NCBI RefSeq assembly: GCF_913061305.1
Contig: NZ_CAJXST010000004.1
Span: forward strand, 214,860-278,859
Direction of reading: 5' to 3'
DNA length: 64,000 nucleotides
Source: an uncultured Porticoccus sp.
GTDB lineage: Bacteria; Pseudomonadota; Gammaproteobacteria; Pseudomonadales; Porticoccaceae
In this document: in pieces, positions 1 through 7,865 of the stretch
Numbering within the stretch: the first letter of the stretch is position 1
How the letters are laid out: each line of letters opens with the position of its first letter
Notes under the pieces: model-generated
Told to the model about the DNA's origin: nothing
What the model saw: the letters and a program-made list of their open reading frames with translations, nothing else
The model's database searches: none
Position numbers and translations under genes: made by a program

Positions 1-347
1 TGGGTGCCCAGGATATTTTCATCGGGGTCAACGCGGTGGATTATTCCGGTTATCCGGACTGTCGTCCCGACTACATCGAAGCCTTTGAAAAAATGGCCAA
101 CCTCGCCACTAAATCAGGGATTGAAGGGCATTACCTGCGAATCAACAAACCGTTGATCAATCTCACCAAAGCAGAAATTATCCTTCAGGGCACGTTGGCG
201 GGCGTTGATTATGCGGAAACAGTCTCCTGCTATCAGGCGAACGAGCGAGGTTTTGCCTGTGGCCGATGCGATAGTTGCCGGTTAAGAATATCGGGATTTC
301 AGGAAGCCGGGTTGCCAGATCCCACCCGTTATATCGGCACAGAATAA
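1..347 (+). CDS. queC: 7-cyano-7-deazaguanine synthase, C-terminal part (cut by window start)
   Basis: QueC converts 7-carboxy-7-deazaguanine to preQ0 with ATP and ammonia, in the queuosine pathway. Only about 114 C-terminal residues are present; the reading frame is open from base 3 and continues upstream of the window. The end carries the family's zinc-binding cysteine pattern C-x8-C-x2-C-x2-C (in [17 protein letters not shown]), and the fragment opens with the [15 protein letters not shown] stretch typical of the family. It is followed by tRNA-Lys and nadA, the same order as in Pseudomonas. Identity is clear although the ATP-binding N-terminus is not visible. Confidence 0.95.
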   Translation, partial: GAQDIFIGVNAVDYSGYPDCRPDYIEAFEKMANLATKSGIEGHYLRINKPLINLTKAEIILQGTLAGVDYAETVSCYQANERGFACGRCDSCRLRISGFQEAGLPDPTRYIGTE

Positions 348-351
348 ACAC

Positions 352-379
352 TTGATTTTTGACTCCCCATAAGTAAGAT
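352..379 (+). promoter_or_regulatory. Probable promoter of tRNA-Lys
   Basis: TTGATT (352-357) and TAAGAT (374-379) are spaced by 16 bp. A GC-rich stretch (GCGCC, 382-386) follows the -10, as is usual for stable-RNA promoters under stringent control. The predicted start near 386 leaves a leader of about 9 nt before the mature tRNA 5' end. It sits just after the queC stop codon. Seen by eye only. Confidence 0.5.
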
Positions 380-394
380 ATGCGCCTCTTCTGA

Positions 395-470
395 GGGTCG
401 TTAGCTCAGTTGGTAGAGCAGTTGGCTTTTAACCAATTGGTCGCTGGTTCGAATCCAGCACGACCCACCA
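395..470 (+). tRNA. tRNA-Lys (anticodon UUU)
   Basis: A 76-nt cloverleaf with encoded CCA. The acceptor strand GGGTCGT pairs with ACGACCC. The anticodon stem GTTGG/CCAAT (first pair G·U) encloses the loop CTTTTAA, giving anticodon TTT at 428-430. The T-arm contains GGTTCGAATCC. It has a promoter upstream and an intrinsic terminator directly downstream. Its last 19 nt plus two flanking bases recur exactly at 640-660. Confidence 0.97.
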
Positions 471-472
471 AA
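452..472 (+). repeat. Direct repeat copy 1: tRNA-Lys 3' end
   Basis: The last 19 nt of tRNA-Lys (T-arm 3' strand, acceptor 3' strand and CCA) plus AA are repeated without mismatch at 640-660, 188 bp downstream. The arrangement resembles a tRNA attachment-site duplication, but the enclosed segment is only 167 bp and has no integrase. Confidence 0.9.
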
Positions 473-477
473 CAAAT

Positions 478-508
478 AAAAAGGCCACCCCAATGGGGTG
501 GCCTTTTT
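478..508. terminator. Intrinsic terminator after tRNA-Lys
   Basis: GGCCACCCC (483-491) and GGGGTGGCC (495-503) form a perfect 9-bp stem with a 3-nt loop. It is flanked by A-tract and T-tract, so it could work in both directions. It begins 12 nt after the tRNA CCA. Confidence 0.9.
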
Positions 509-550
509 ATTTGTAGGCGATTTGTTGTGGCTTCGTTCGTTAAAGCGTGG

Positions 551-636
551 TTCGACAAACTCCGTCAGGAGTTTGGACCGAGCGGCTGCAGGCCGCGAAG
601 CCCTTAAGGGGTCAAAACAGTGACAAACTGTTTTGA
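551..636. repeat. Structured element E1 inserted next to tRNA-Lys
   Basis: This non-coding stretch is a chain of perfect hairpins. The first is CAAACTCC/GGAGTTTG (556-563/568-575, loop GTCA), preceded by TTCGA. The second is GCGGC/GCCGC (582-586/592-596). A palindrome CCCTTAAGGG follows at 601-610. The last is a 10-bp stem, TCAAAACAGT/ACTGTTTTGA, with loop GACAA (612-636). The first hairpin matches those of the elements around tRNA-Ser at the other end of the window (GACAA, stem, TTGG). It lies between terminator 1 and the duplicated tRNA 3' end. Confidence 0.75.
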
Positions 637-639
637 GTC

Positions 640-660
640 AATCCAGCACGACCCACCAAA
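640..660 (+). repeat. Direct repeat copy 2: displaced tRNA-Lys 3' end
   Basis: An exact 21-nt copy of 452-472, including the acceptor 3' strand and CCA, without any upstream tRNA body. A second strong terminator follows at 670-692. The order is therefore full tRNA, terminator, structured element, tRNA 3' end, terminator, as if a segment had been inserted into the original tRNA gene. The remaining bases 693-927 hold no gene that I can support. Confidence 0.9.
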
Positions 661-669
661 TACAGAAAT

Positions 670-692
670 GCCGGGCTTGTCCCGGCTTTTTT
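670..692 (+). terminator. Second intrinsic terminator downstream of the tRNA-Lys fragment
   Basis: GCCGGG (670-675), loop CTTGT and CCCGGC (681-686) are followed by six T residues. It may be the original terminator of the tRNA-Lys unit, displaced by the element at 473-639. Confidence 0.85.
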
Positions 693-927
693 GTGTCTGC
701 GCGTAGGGCTGGTTGAGGTGCGTGCAGTGCAGGCCGTAGTAATTCTCGACTCGAGGTGGCGGAGTGGTGATGCTGCACTATTTTAAGCGGGCCTGCGGAT
801 TCGGGTCGTGAACGGCGGCTGTTTGTCAGGGTCACATTCATAGAACACACTGAAATAAATTGGCGGCGGAGGATCCTGGTATTTATGGTAAAATTCTTGC
901 GTAGCACTGCACTTATTCCGGTTTTTT

Positions 928-2004
928 ATGACGCATCCATCGAAACTCCATATTGCCAGCGATTCTGATCACCGTGAGGTGGTCGAGCACTATCTGGGCA
1001 AATTGCACGAGGAGCCTCGCTACACGCCAGAGCAAGAGGCCGCATATCGGACTTCGATCAAACGGCTGTTGAAGGAACGCAATGCGGTTATCGTGGCACA
1101 TTACTACACGGATCCGGTGATTCAGTCTTTAGCTGAAGAGACGGGTGGGCTGGTATCGGACTCTCTGGAGATGGCCCGTTTTGGGCATGATCACCCGGCT
1201 GCCACGCTGATCGTGGCCGGCGTCAGGTTTATGGGTGAAACCGCAAAGATCCTGAATCCGGAAAAAACGGTACTGATGCCTACCCTGGAAGCAACCTGTT
1301 CTCTGGATATTGGCTGTCCTGCGGATGATTTCAATGATTTCTGTGATGAAAACCCAGATCGCACGGTGGTGGTTTACGCGAACACCTCGGCGGAGGTAAA
1401 GGCGCGTGCCGACTGGGTGGTGACGTCCAGTATTGCGCTGGACGTGGTGGATTACCTGGATAGCTGTGGAGAGAAGGTTCTATGGGCACCTGATAAGTAT
1501 CTCGGCAGCTACGTGCAGAAAAAAACCGGTGCGGACATGCTGTTGTGGGATGGCAGTTGTATTGTTCATGAAGAATTCAAGGCCCGGGGGGTGCTCAGCA
1601 TCAAGCAGCTCTTCCCCGATGCAGCCATTCTGGTTCACCCGGAGTCCCCGGAGGCCATGGTGGCCATTGCCGATGTGGTGGGATCTACCTCGCAGCTGAT
1701 CGAGGCTGCCAGAACGCTGCCGAACCAGCAGATGATTGTTGCCACGGATAGCGGTATTTTTTACAAGATGCAGCAGGCGGCGCCGGATAAAGAGTTGATT
1801 ATTGCGCCCACTGCCGGTGAGGGAGCCACCTGTCGCAGCTGTGCCCACTGTCCCTGGATGGCAATGAATCACCTGGAGAACCTGATGGAATCCCTTGAGC
1901 GCGGTAGCAACGAGATTCATGTGGATCCAGCGGTTGGCCGGCGCGCAATGGTGTCGCTGCAGCGGATGCTGGCATTTCGCGAGCAGCAGTTGGCCGAGTT
2001 GTAA
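928..2004 (+). CDS. nadA: Quinolinate synthase
   Basis: NadA condenses iminoaspartate with dihydroxyacetone phosphate to quinolinate, the first committed product of de novo NAD synthesis. The 358-residue protein has the usual length. Three cysteines that match the [4Fe-4S] ligands of the family are visible: Cys124 (ATCSLDIGC), Cys211 (GSCIVHEEF) and Cys308, in the C-x2-C-x2-CPWMAMN motif. Substrate-binding segments VAHYYTDP and NTSAEVKA are intact. The ATG at 928 has no clear Shine-Dalgarno sequence. A weak promoter-like pair (TTGGCG at 860, TATGGT at 884) lies upstream. The partner nadB is not adjacent. Confidence 0.97.
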   Translation: MTHPSKLHIASDSDHREVVEHYLGKLHEEPRYTPEQEAAYRTSIKRLLKERNAVIVAHYYTDPVIQSLAEETGGLVSDSLEMARFGHDHPAATLIVAGVRFMGETAKILNPEKTVLMPTLEATCSLDIGCPADDFNDFCDENPDRTVVVYANTSAEVKARADWVVTSSIALDVVDYLDSCGEKVLWAPDKYLGSYVQKKTGADMLLWDGSCIVHEEFKARGVLSIKQLFPDAAILVHPESPEAMVAIADVVGSTSQLIEAARTLPNQQMIVATDSGIFYKMQQAAPDKELIIAPTAGEGATCRSCAHCPWMAMNHLENLMESLERGSNEIHVDPAVGRRAMVSLQRMLAFREQQLAEL

Positions 2005-2052
2005 CCCTCTGTAGTAGCGCCGGGCAGACTGCCTGACTTGTAGCTGCCAAGC

Positions 2053-3486
2053 CTAGAAGTTTTTCATCTTCTCCTGCAAATCGGCCAGATCTCTCAACTG
2101 CTGGTCAATAATGGCGGTCTCCTGATAATCGTGAATCAGCAGCTTTCGGGCATAACCCAGTTGTTCTCTGGCCTTGTCAAATACCCCGTTGAGAATAAAA
2201 TATTGTGCGCGGGCCTTGTGCACCCCGGCGATATCACCTGCCAGACCACTGACTTCCGCCAGCTGAAACCAGATGTAGGGTCGATCGGGGTAGCGTTGGG
2301 CCAGCTCTTCAAGCACTTTTTCAGATTCGGTGAACTGGTTGGCCTTGAGGTAAACTTCGGCCAGCATCATCCTGAGCGCATAACTTTTCGAATTGTGGCG
2401 CAAAAGATTTTGTGCCTTCTCAATGGCCGAAATATATTTCCCTTCCCGGCGGTCAATTTCGATATCAGCCAGTAGATAGGTGAGTCTGTCGGGCGATGAG
2501 CTGATTAACTGGCTGAGGTTTTTTCTTGCATCATCGAAGTTGCCCAGTCCCATGTGAGCCAAAACCAGGCCGTAACGAGAGGCATCCTTGTTGAGGCTGT
2601 CGCCTTCCAGTTCGCTACTGAAGCGGTTGAGCGATGCCGCCGCATTTTTTTCGATGGCAAACAGAGCCCGGGCACGCATCAGGTGATATTCAACATTATC
2701 AGAGTAATGTTTTAACGGAAATTGACTGACGCGGTTTTTGGCGTCAGCAACGCGGTTTTCCGTCAGTGGGTGAGTGAGCAGGAATTCTGGCGGCTTGCTG
2801 CCGGTGTAGCGGGTTGCTCGCAGCATTTGCTCGAACATGGCGGGGACACCTTTCGGGTCCATACCAGCGGCATAAATTGTCTGGATGCCGAGCCGGTCGG
2901 CCTCTTGTTCATTTTGGCGGCTGTATCGCATGGCATTTTCCATGCTGTGCGCCTGGCTGGCGGTCATCGCGGCCATCCCGGCATCACCGCCTACGGTGGC
3001 GGCAATCACGAGGCTGGCCAGCATGGCAGCCATCGTGGTGGTCGCGTTCTTGCGCTGTTGTTCGACCCGCCGGGCAAAATGTCGTTGGCTGAGGTGAGCC
3101 AGCTCATGGGCCAGCACGGACGCGATCTGGTGTTCGGTCTTGGCGTAGCGGAACAGCCCCGTGTGTACGCCAATAACGCCACCCGGAACCGCGAAGGCGT
3201 TCATTGATGGATTATTGATCGTCACCAGTGACAGGCGGTGGTCCTTTAATTCACTGTGGGCGGCGAGTTGGTAGAGTAGTTCCTCCAGGTAATCATACAG
3301 TTGGGGATCGTTGTATTCGGAGATCCTGCTGCGGTAGGCTCGCAGCCAGGCCTGCCCGAGTTCAAATTCCTGTTGCTGTGAGATAATGGCCGAGGCGGTA
3401 TCACCCAGCGCTGGCAACTCAATATTGGCGCTGTGTGCCGGCGCGATCAACAGCGCGGTCAGCATTAACCGGTTCAGGAAAAACAT
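2053..3486 (-). CDS. Periplasmic M48 metalloprotease with TPR repeats, BepA-like
   Basis: A 477-residue protein with an N-terminal signal peptide (hydrophobic core to about residue 18, ending near AHSA). The M48 peptidase domain carries the zinc motif HELAH (His127, Glu128, His131) and the third ligand in NEQEADRLG (Glu195). The C-terminal half, from about residue 240, is helical TPR-like repeats. This matches BepA/YfgC, which degrades or assists misassembled outer-membrane proteins such as LptD. I start at the ATG at 3486 because it leads straight into the signal peptide; an in-frame start at 3519 would add 11 residues. It is convergent with nadA, as in Pseudomonas. Confidence 0.9.
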   Translation of the reverse strand: MFFLNRLMLTALLIAPAHSANIELPALGDTASAIISQQQEFELGQAWLRAYRSRISEYNDPQLYDYLEELLYQLAAHSELKDHRLSLVTINNPSMNAFAVPGGVIGVHTGLFRYAKTEHQIASVLAHELAHLSQRHFARRVEQQRKNATTTMAAMLASLVIAATVGGDAGMAAMTASQAHSMENAMRYSRQNEQEADRLGIQTIYAAGMDPKGVPAMFEQMLRATRYTGSKPPEFLLTHPLTENRVADAKNRVSQFPLKHYSDNVEYHLMRARALFAIEKNAAASLNRFSSELEGDSLNKDASRYGLVLAHMGLGNFDDARKNLSQLISSSPDRLTYLLADIEIDRREGKYISAIEKAQNLLRHNSKSYALRMMLAEVYLKANQFTESEKVLEELAQRYPDRPYIWFQLAEVSGLAGDIAGVHKARAQYFILNGVFDKAREQLGYARKLLIHDYQETAIIDQQLRDLADLQEKMKNF

Positions 3487-3722
3487 GATGGAGCCTGTGT
3501 GCACTGCTTGAACATCCATTAATACGTGAAAGTGATATGTGAGAGGGTGACAATTTCTCTGGATAGTAACGCAACTCTATGACCTAATTCATGCGGATTC
3601 GTGCGTTTTCATCTGAAAAAACCGACCGCATTGCAGGTGGTTTCAACAGTACTTGGTGCAATAGTAACGATTTCGTAATCTGATTTTTGTAACCTTTTTA
3701 ATTGTCTTGACAGGAAAATGTT

Positions 3723-4793
3723 ATGTGGAGAGTGCTTGGCACTTGGGTCGACCGCTATTTCGGTGAAGAAGAAGCGGTATTGCTGGCTTTGATGCTGGTG
3801 ATCGCATTGATCGTTATGGTCACTTTTGGCCAGATTCTGGCCCCTTTTGTCGCAGCCATTATTTTTGCTTTCCTGCTCCAGGGCGGTGTGAATCGTCTTG
3901 TTAGGTGGCGGCTGCCCCGTCTGGTTGCTGTGGTGCTGGTGTTCCTGCTGTTTGTCGGCGTATTCCTCACGATCCTGATCGTTGTCCTGCCGTTGATCGG
4001 GCGCCAGGCCGCCAATCTTGCCAGTGAAATTCCGGACATGATACGGCACTGGCAAAATGTCCTGCTGTTGCTTCCCGAGGAGTATCCACATCTCATTTCA
4101 GAGTCTCAGCTGAAAGAGTTGTTGGGACAAGCGTCAAAGGAAGTGGCGAGTATGGCAGAGCGGTTGGTGAGTTTTTCTTTCAGCACTTTTCCCAGCCTGG
4201 TCATCATGATGGTCTATCTGGTGCTGGTTCCACTGCTGGTATTTTTTATGCTGAAAGACAAGGATGAGCTGTTGGATCTGCTCGCCTCTATGCTGCCCCA
4301 GGAGCGGCCTGTCATGTGGCGAATCTGGCATGAGATGAACCTGCAAATGGCCAACTATGTGCGCGGCAAGGCTATTGAAATATTGGTAGTCGGGTTGGTC
4401 AGCTATGTTTTTTTCCTTTTTATGGGCTTGCAATATGCTGCTTTGCTGGGGCTCCTGGTGGGGTTATCTGTAGTGATACCCTATATCGGTGCGATGATCG
4501 TCACATTTCCGATCGCCGCAGTGGGTTACTTTCAGTGGGGGTTTGGCCCGGAGCTGCTTTGGCTGATGGTGGGTTACGGGATTATTCAGGCGCTGGATGG
4601 TAATGTGTTGGTGCCGCTATTGTTTTCGGAAGCCGTTAATCTTCACCCCATTGCGATTATTCTCGCGGTTCTGGTGTTTGGGGGGCTGTGGGGTTTCTGG
4701 GGGGTGTTTTTTGCCATTCCCCTCGCCACGCTGGTCAAGGCACTTTATAACGCCTGGCCGCGAACTGATTTGCCGAACACGTTGTCGGAGTAA
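3723..4793 (+). CDS. AI-2E/PerM family transporter
   Basis: A 356-residue polytopic membrane protein of the PerM/AI-2E family. Hydrophobic segments lie at about residues 20-75, 145-170 and 200-330, with a soluble loop around 85-145. The C-terminal signature (V-P-Y-I-G, then GNVLVPLLFSEAVNLHP) is that of the family. Members are proposed exporters or permeases of small molecules and ions; the substrate cannot be told from sequence. AGGA lies 7-8 nt before the ATG. The position beside the BepA-like gene matches the Pseudomonas order. The M16 protease gene follows after 23 nt, so co-transcription is likely. Confidence 0.85.
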   Translation: MWRVLGTWVDRYFGEEEAVLLALMLVIALIVMVTFGQILAPFVAAIIFAFLLQGGVNRLVRWRLPRLVAVVLVFLLFVGVFLTILIVVLPLIGRQAANLASEIPDMIRHWQNVLLLLPEEYPHLISESQLKELLGQASKEVASMAERLVSFSFSTFPSLVIMMVYLVLVPLLVFFMLKDKDELLDLLASMLPQERPVMWRIWHEMNLQMANYVRGKAIEILVVGLVSYVFFLFMGLQYAALLGLLVGLSVVIPYIGAMIVTFPIAAVGYFQWGFGPELLWLMVGYGIIQALDGNVLVPLLFSEAVNLHPIAIILAVLVFGGLWGFWGVFFAIPLATLVKALYNAWPRTDLPNTLSE

Positions 4794-4816
4794 CTTTACC
4801 CATAAGATGGAATTCC

Positions 4817-7639
4817 ATGAAAAGACTTGTTGTTGTATTTGTCTGTCTGTTTTTTGTTGCCGGAGTTTACAGTGAGGTAACCCCTTCTTCCCCCCAGTCC
4901 TCCAGCGATATTGTTCGCAGTGAAAATGATCAGTCTGCCTATCGTCACCTGACATTGCCCAATGCACTTGAGGTGTTGCTTGTCTCCGATCCCGATGCGG
5001 ACAAGGCGGCGGCGGCACTGGATGTCTTCGTGGGCAGTTCACATGATCCCGTCCAACGTCAGGGTTTGGCGCATTTTCTCGAGCATATGCTGTTTCTCGG
5101 TACGGACAAATACCCCGAGCCCGATGAGTATCAGGCATTTATCGGCCAGCACGGTGGGCAACACAATGCCTACACGTCTTTCGAGCACACCAACTATTTT
5201 TTTGATATTGATCCGGCGCATTTTGAGCCGGCGCTGGACCGGTTTTCCCGCTTTTTTGTCGAGCCACTGTTTAATGCCGATTACGTAGAGCGTGAAAAGA
5301 ACGCAGTGCATTCGGAGTACAAGGCTCGCATCAAGGATGATTACCGCCGCCAGATGGATGTCTACAGTCAGGTTGTCAACCCGGTGCATCCGGCAGCCAA
5401 GTTCAGCGTCGGTAATCTGGATACGCTGGCGGATGAAAAAGGTCAGCTGCGCGAGGACCTGCTCTCTTTTTACAAGGCGCACTATTCTGCCAACCGGATG
5501 GCCCTCGTGGTTTTGGCGCCACAGCCCCTGGACCGGCTGGAAGCCATGGTCAGAGACCGTTTTGCCAATGTGCCCAACCATGCCAGTCGGCAGCCGAAGC
5601 ATGGCAAGCCACTATTGAAACCGGGTGAACCGCCGAAGCTGGTTTCTGTTCAACCCGTTCGCGAGATGCGGGAGTTGTCCATCACCTTTCCCCTGCCGGC
5701 AGTGGATCAGTATCAGCGGGAACAACCGCTCGCCTACCTTGGCAATCTGATTGGTCACGAGGGTAAGGGCAGCCTGTTGTGGCTGTTGAAAAACAGGGGC
5801 TGGGCCGAGAGCCTGCGGGCGGGCCAGGGTATCTCCGATACCAGTGGCAGCAGTTTCAGTGTGACGGTCGGTCTGACACCGGATGGTTACGCAAACTGGC
5901 AACAGGTGCTGTCTCTGGTATTCCGTCAGATTGATCTGGTCGCCGATGAGGGGATTGCCCAGTGGCGTTTTGACGAGCAGGGTGCGTTGGCGGACATGCA
6001 GTTTCGCTACATGGAGCAAGAGGACCCGGTGCACCGGGTGAGCCGTCTGGCCAATCGCCTTCATCAATATCCCTACACCGAGGTGATCCGGGGACCCTAC
6101 CGCATGGATCTTTTTGATGCCGGACTGATCGCCGACATGGCATCCCGTATGACTGCGGACAATGCCATGGTGTTACTGGCTGCTCCGGATATTGAAACAG
6201 ATCAAACCACGGCTCTCTATCAGGTGCCTTATAAAGTTGAACCGCTGCCGAAAATGCAGGCTGTGGCGGCGGCCACTGACCTGGCGTTGCCAGGAAAAAA
6301 CCCCTTTATTCCCGTGCATTTTTCGCTGAAACACCCTGACAAGACCTCTGAACCAGGGTTGGCCGAGCTGTTGGTCAAGCAGCCCGCTTACCGGTTGTGG
6401 CACTACGCCGATCATTTTTATCGGGTGCCCAAGGCGCAGCTTTATGTGGCAGTCAAGACCCCGGCAGTAGAAGGGGTACGTCATGCCGCAATGCTGGATC
6501 TGTACTTGCGGGCGGTTGAGTATTCATTGAATGAAACCAGTTATGAGGCGGCCTTGGCCGGCTTGCGCTATGGCATCAATCGCCGGCCAGATGGGCTGGG
6601 TTTCATGATCAGTGGTTTTGACGACAAGCTGTCGGTGTTATCAGCTGCTGTTGTGGAGGCTCTGCTAACTACTGATCTGGCGGATGAGCGACTTGAATTG
6701 TTGCGCCAGGAGCTGATTCGAAAATGGCGCAATAGCACTAAGGACACGCCCTATATCCAGCTGATGCGCGAACCCGGTTTGTTGCTCAATACCACTGCAT
6801 GGCAACCAGCGCGACTGGCCGATGAGCTGGAGAATCTTGATTTCAGCGCCTTCCGGCAGTATGTGAAAACGATTTTTAACGGGGCTTCGCTGGAGTTGCT
6901 GGCCAGTGGCAACCTGGAGGCGAAAGAGGTAAAAGTGTTGGCGCAGTCACTGTCGGAACAGTTGGCATCCGGCAATCCGGCTGACTGGTTGCCGAGGGGT
7001 ATTGCCAAGGTGGCCCCCGGGGAAAAAATTAAAGCACCCATGTCCATTCCGCACAAGGATGCGGGGATTCTCCGTTACTATCAGGGTCGCGATGACTCGG
7101 TGGCGGAAGCAGCCCGCTTTATGTTTCTGCGGCAGCTGATCAAATCCCCGTTCTTTCACGAACTGCGTACCGAGCAGCAGCTGGGATATGTCGTTGCGGC
7201 GGTGGATCAGGGCCTGGATCGGGTGCCGGGATTTGGGCTGCTGGTACAGTCTCCATCGGCACCACTGTCTCGACTTGAGCAGGCCATTGATCAGTTTCTC
7301 GATACATTTGCAGAGCAGTTGGCGGCAATGCCGGCTGATCAATTTGAGCGCCATCGCGCTTCTATTCTCACGGGTCTGACGGAGAGACCGAAAAGCCTCG
7401 CGGAGCAGAGTGGGCGATTCTGGGCTAGCATTGACCTGAGGGATTATCGGTTTGATATGCGCCAACAATTGATTGCAGAAGTCCAGGCTCTGACCCATGC
7501 GCAAATGCTGGAAGCCTATAGGGCCGTCGTTGTCGCGGCGGGTTTTTCAATGCAGGTCGATACTTCGGCAGGGGATTTTATGTCGGGGGCTGGGCTGGCT
7601 AAAGAACGGGATGTCTACCAATTGCCCAGTAAAATGTAA
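4817..7639 (+). CDS. Secreted M16 zinc protease, pitrilysin/insulinase-like
   Basis: A 940-residue protein with a signal peptide (about residues 1-19), for the periplasm. The inverted zinc motif HFLEH is at 86-90, with Glu167 (in HSEYK) as third ligand. This is the same spacing as His88/Glu91/His92/Glu169 in E. coli pitrilysin. The GGxxNAYTSFEHTNYFF stretch downstream is also typical. The length fits four M16 domains (active N-terminal and inactive C-terminal halves), slightly short of E. coli PtrA at 962. It probably degrades peptides. It is separated from the preceding permease gene by only 23 nt. Confidence 0.93.
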   Translation: MKRLVVVFVCLFFVAGVYSEVTPSSPQSSSDIVRSENDQSAYRHLTLPNALEVLLVSDPDADKAAAALDVFVGSSHDPVQRQGLAHFLEHMLFLGTDKYPEPDEYQAFIGQHGGQHNAYTSFEHTNYFFDIDPAHFEPALDRFSRFFVEPLFNADYVEREKNAVHSEYKARIKDDYRRQMDVYSQVVNPVHPAAKFSVGNLDTLADEKGQLREDLLSFYKAHYSANRMALVVLAPQPLDRLEAMVRDRFANVPNHASRQPKHGKPLLKPGEPPKLVSVQPVREMRELSITFPLPAVDQYQREQPLAYLGNLIGHEGKGSLLWLLKNRGWAESLRAGQGISDTSGSSFSVTVGLTPDGYANWQQVLSLVFRQIDLVADEGIAQWRFDEQGALADMQFRYMEQEDPVHRVSRLANRLHQYPYTEVIRGPYRMDLFDAGLIADMASRMTADNAMVLLAAPDIETDQTTALYQVPYKVEPLPKMQAVAAATDLALPGKNPFIPVHFSLKHPDKTSEPGLAELLVKQPAYRLWHYADHFYRVPKAQLYVAVKTPAVEGVRHAAMLDLYLRAVEYSLNETSYEAALAGLRYGINRRPDGLGFMISGFDDKLSVLSAAVVEALLTTDLADERLELLRQELIRKWRNSTKDTPYIQLMREPGLLLNTTAWQPARLADELENLDFSAFRQYVKTIFNGASLELLASGNLEAKEVKVLAQSLSEQLASGNPADWLPRGIAKVAPGEKIKAPMSIPHKDAGILRYYQGRDDSVAEAARFMFLRQLIKSPFFHELRTEQQLGYVVAAVDQGLDRVPGFGLLVQSPSAPLSRLEQAIDQFLDTFAEQLAAMPADQFERHRASILTGLTERPKSLAEQSGRFWASIDLRDYRFDMRQQLIAEVQALTHAQMLEAYRAVVVAAGFSMQVDTSAGDFMSGAGLAKERDVYQLPSKM

Positions 7640-7745
7640 TAAAACTATTTATTTTTTTCTGGAGAAAAAATAATAATATTATATTTTTCATATAGTTGAA
7701 GTTTTTATGGAGGGGGTTGCCGGTTAGCCGCCTTTGTCTTTGTGG

Positions 7746-7774
7746 TTGAATAAGTATTTTTTGGTAGATAAACT
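7746..7774 (+). promoter_or_regulatory. Probable promoter of aceEF
   Basis: TTGAAT (746-751) and TAAACT (769-774) of this block, at 7746 and 7769, are spaced by 17 bp. The start would be near 7781, leaving a leader of about 85 nt. The AT-rich stretch 7640-7700 just upstream carries no gene. Confidence 0.45.
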
Positions 7775-7785
7775 ACACGGAATGG

Positions 7786-7831
7786 CTTGATAGTCGGGTT
7801 AGCGGTGTTTTTGGTTGCCCGACTGATCAAG
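7786..7831 (+). promoter_or_regulatory. Long inverted repeat in the aceE leader
   Basis: CTTGATAGTCGGG (7786-7798) pairs with CCCGACT-G-ATCAAG (7818-7831). This is a 13-bp stem with one bulged G and a 19-nt loop. No T-tract follows, so it is not an intrinsic terminator. It ends 34 nt before the aceE start codon and about 20 nt before its Shine-Dalgarno sequence (AAGAAAGG). It may be an operator or an mRNA structure. No PdhR-type site was recognised. Confidence 0.6.
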
Positions 7832-7865
7832 TTGCCAGTCATCATAAAAAAGAAAGGTATCGATC

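Noticed and set aside
410..607. A 65-codon frame through tRNA-Lys (MVEQLAFNQLVAGSNPARPT)
   Set aside because: It is the translated tRNA gene itself, a well-known artefact.
452..660. Considered as attL/attR of an intact integrative element
   Set aside because: The segment between the 21-bp repeats is only 167 bp and encodes nothing; no integrase is within reach. A scar or a mini-element remains possible and is reported as a finding.
3487..3722. Small gene or RNA between the M48 protease gene and the permease gene
   Set aside because: No start with a ribosome binding site, no stable hairpin with T-tract and no coding pattern seen; treated as a divergent promoter region.
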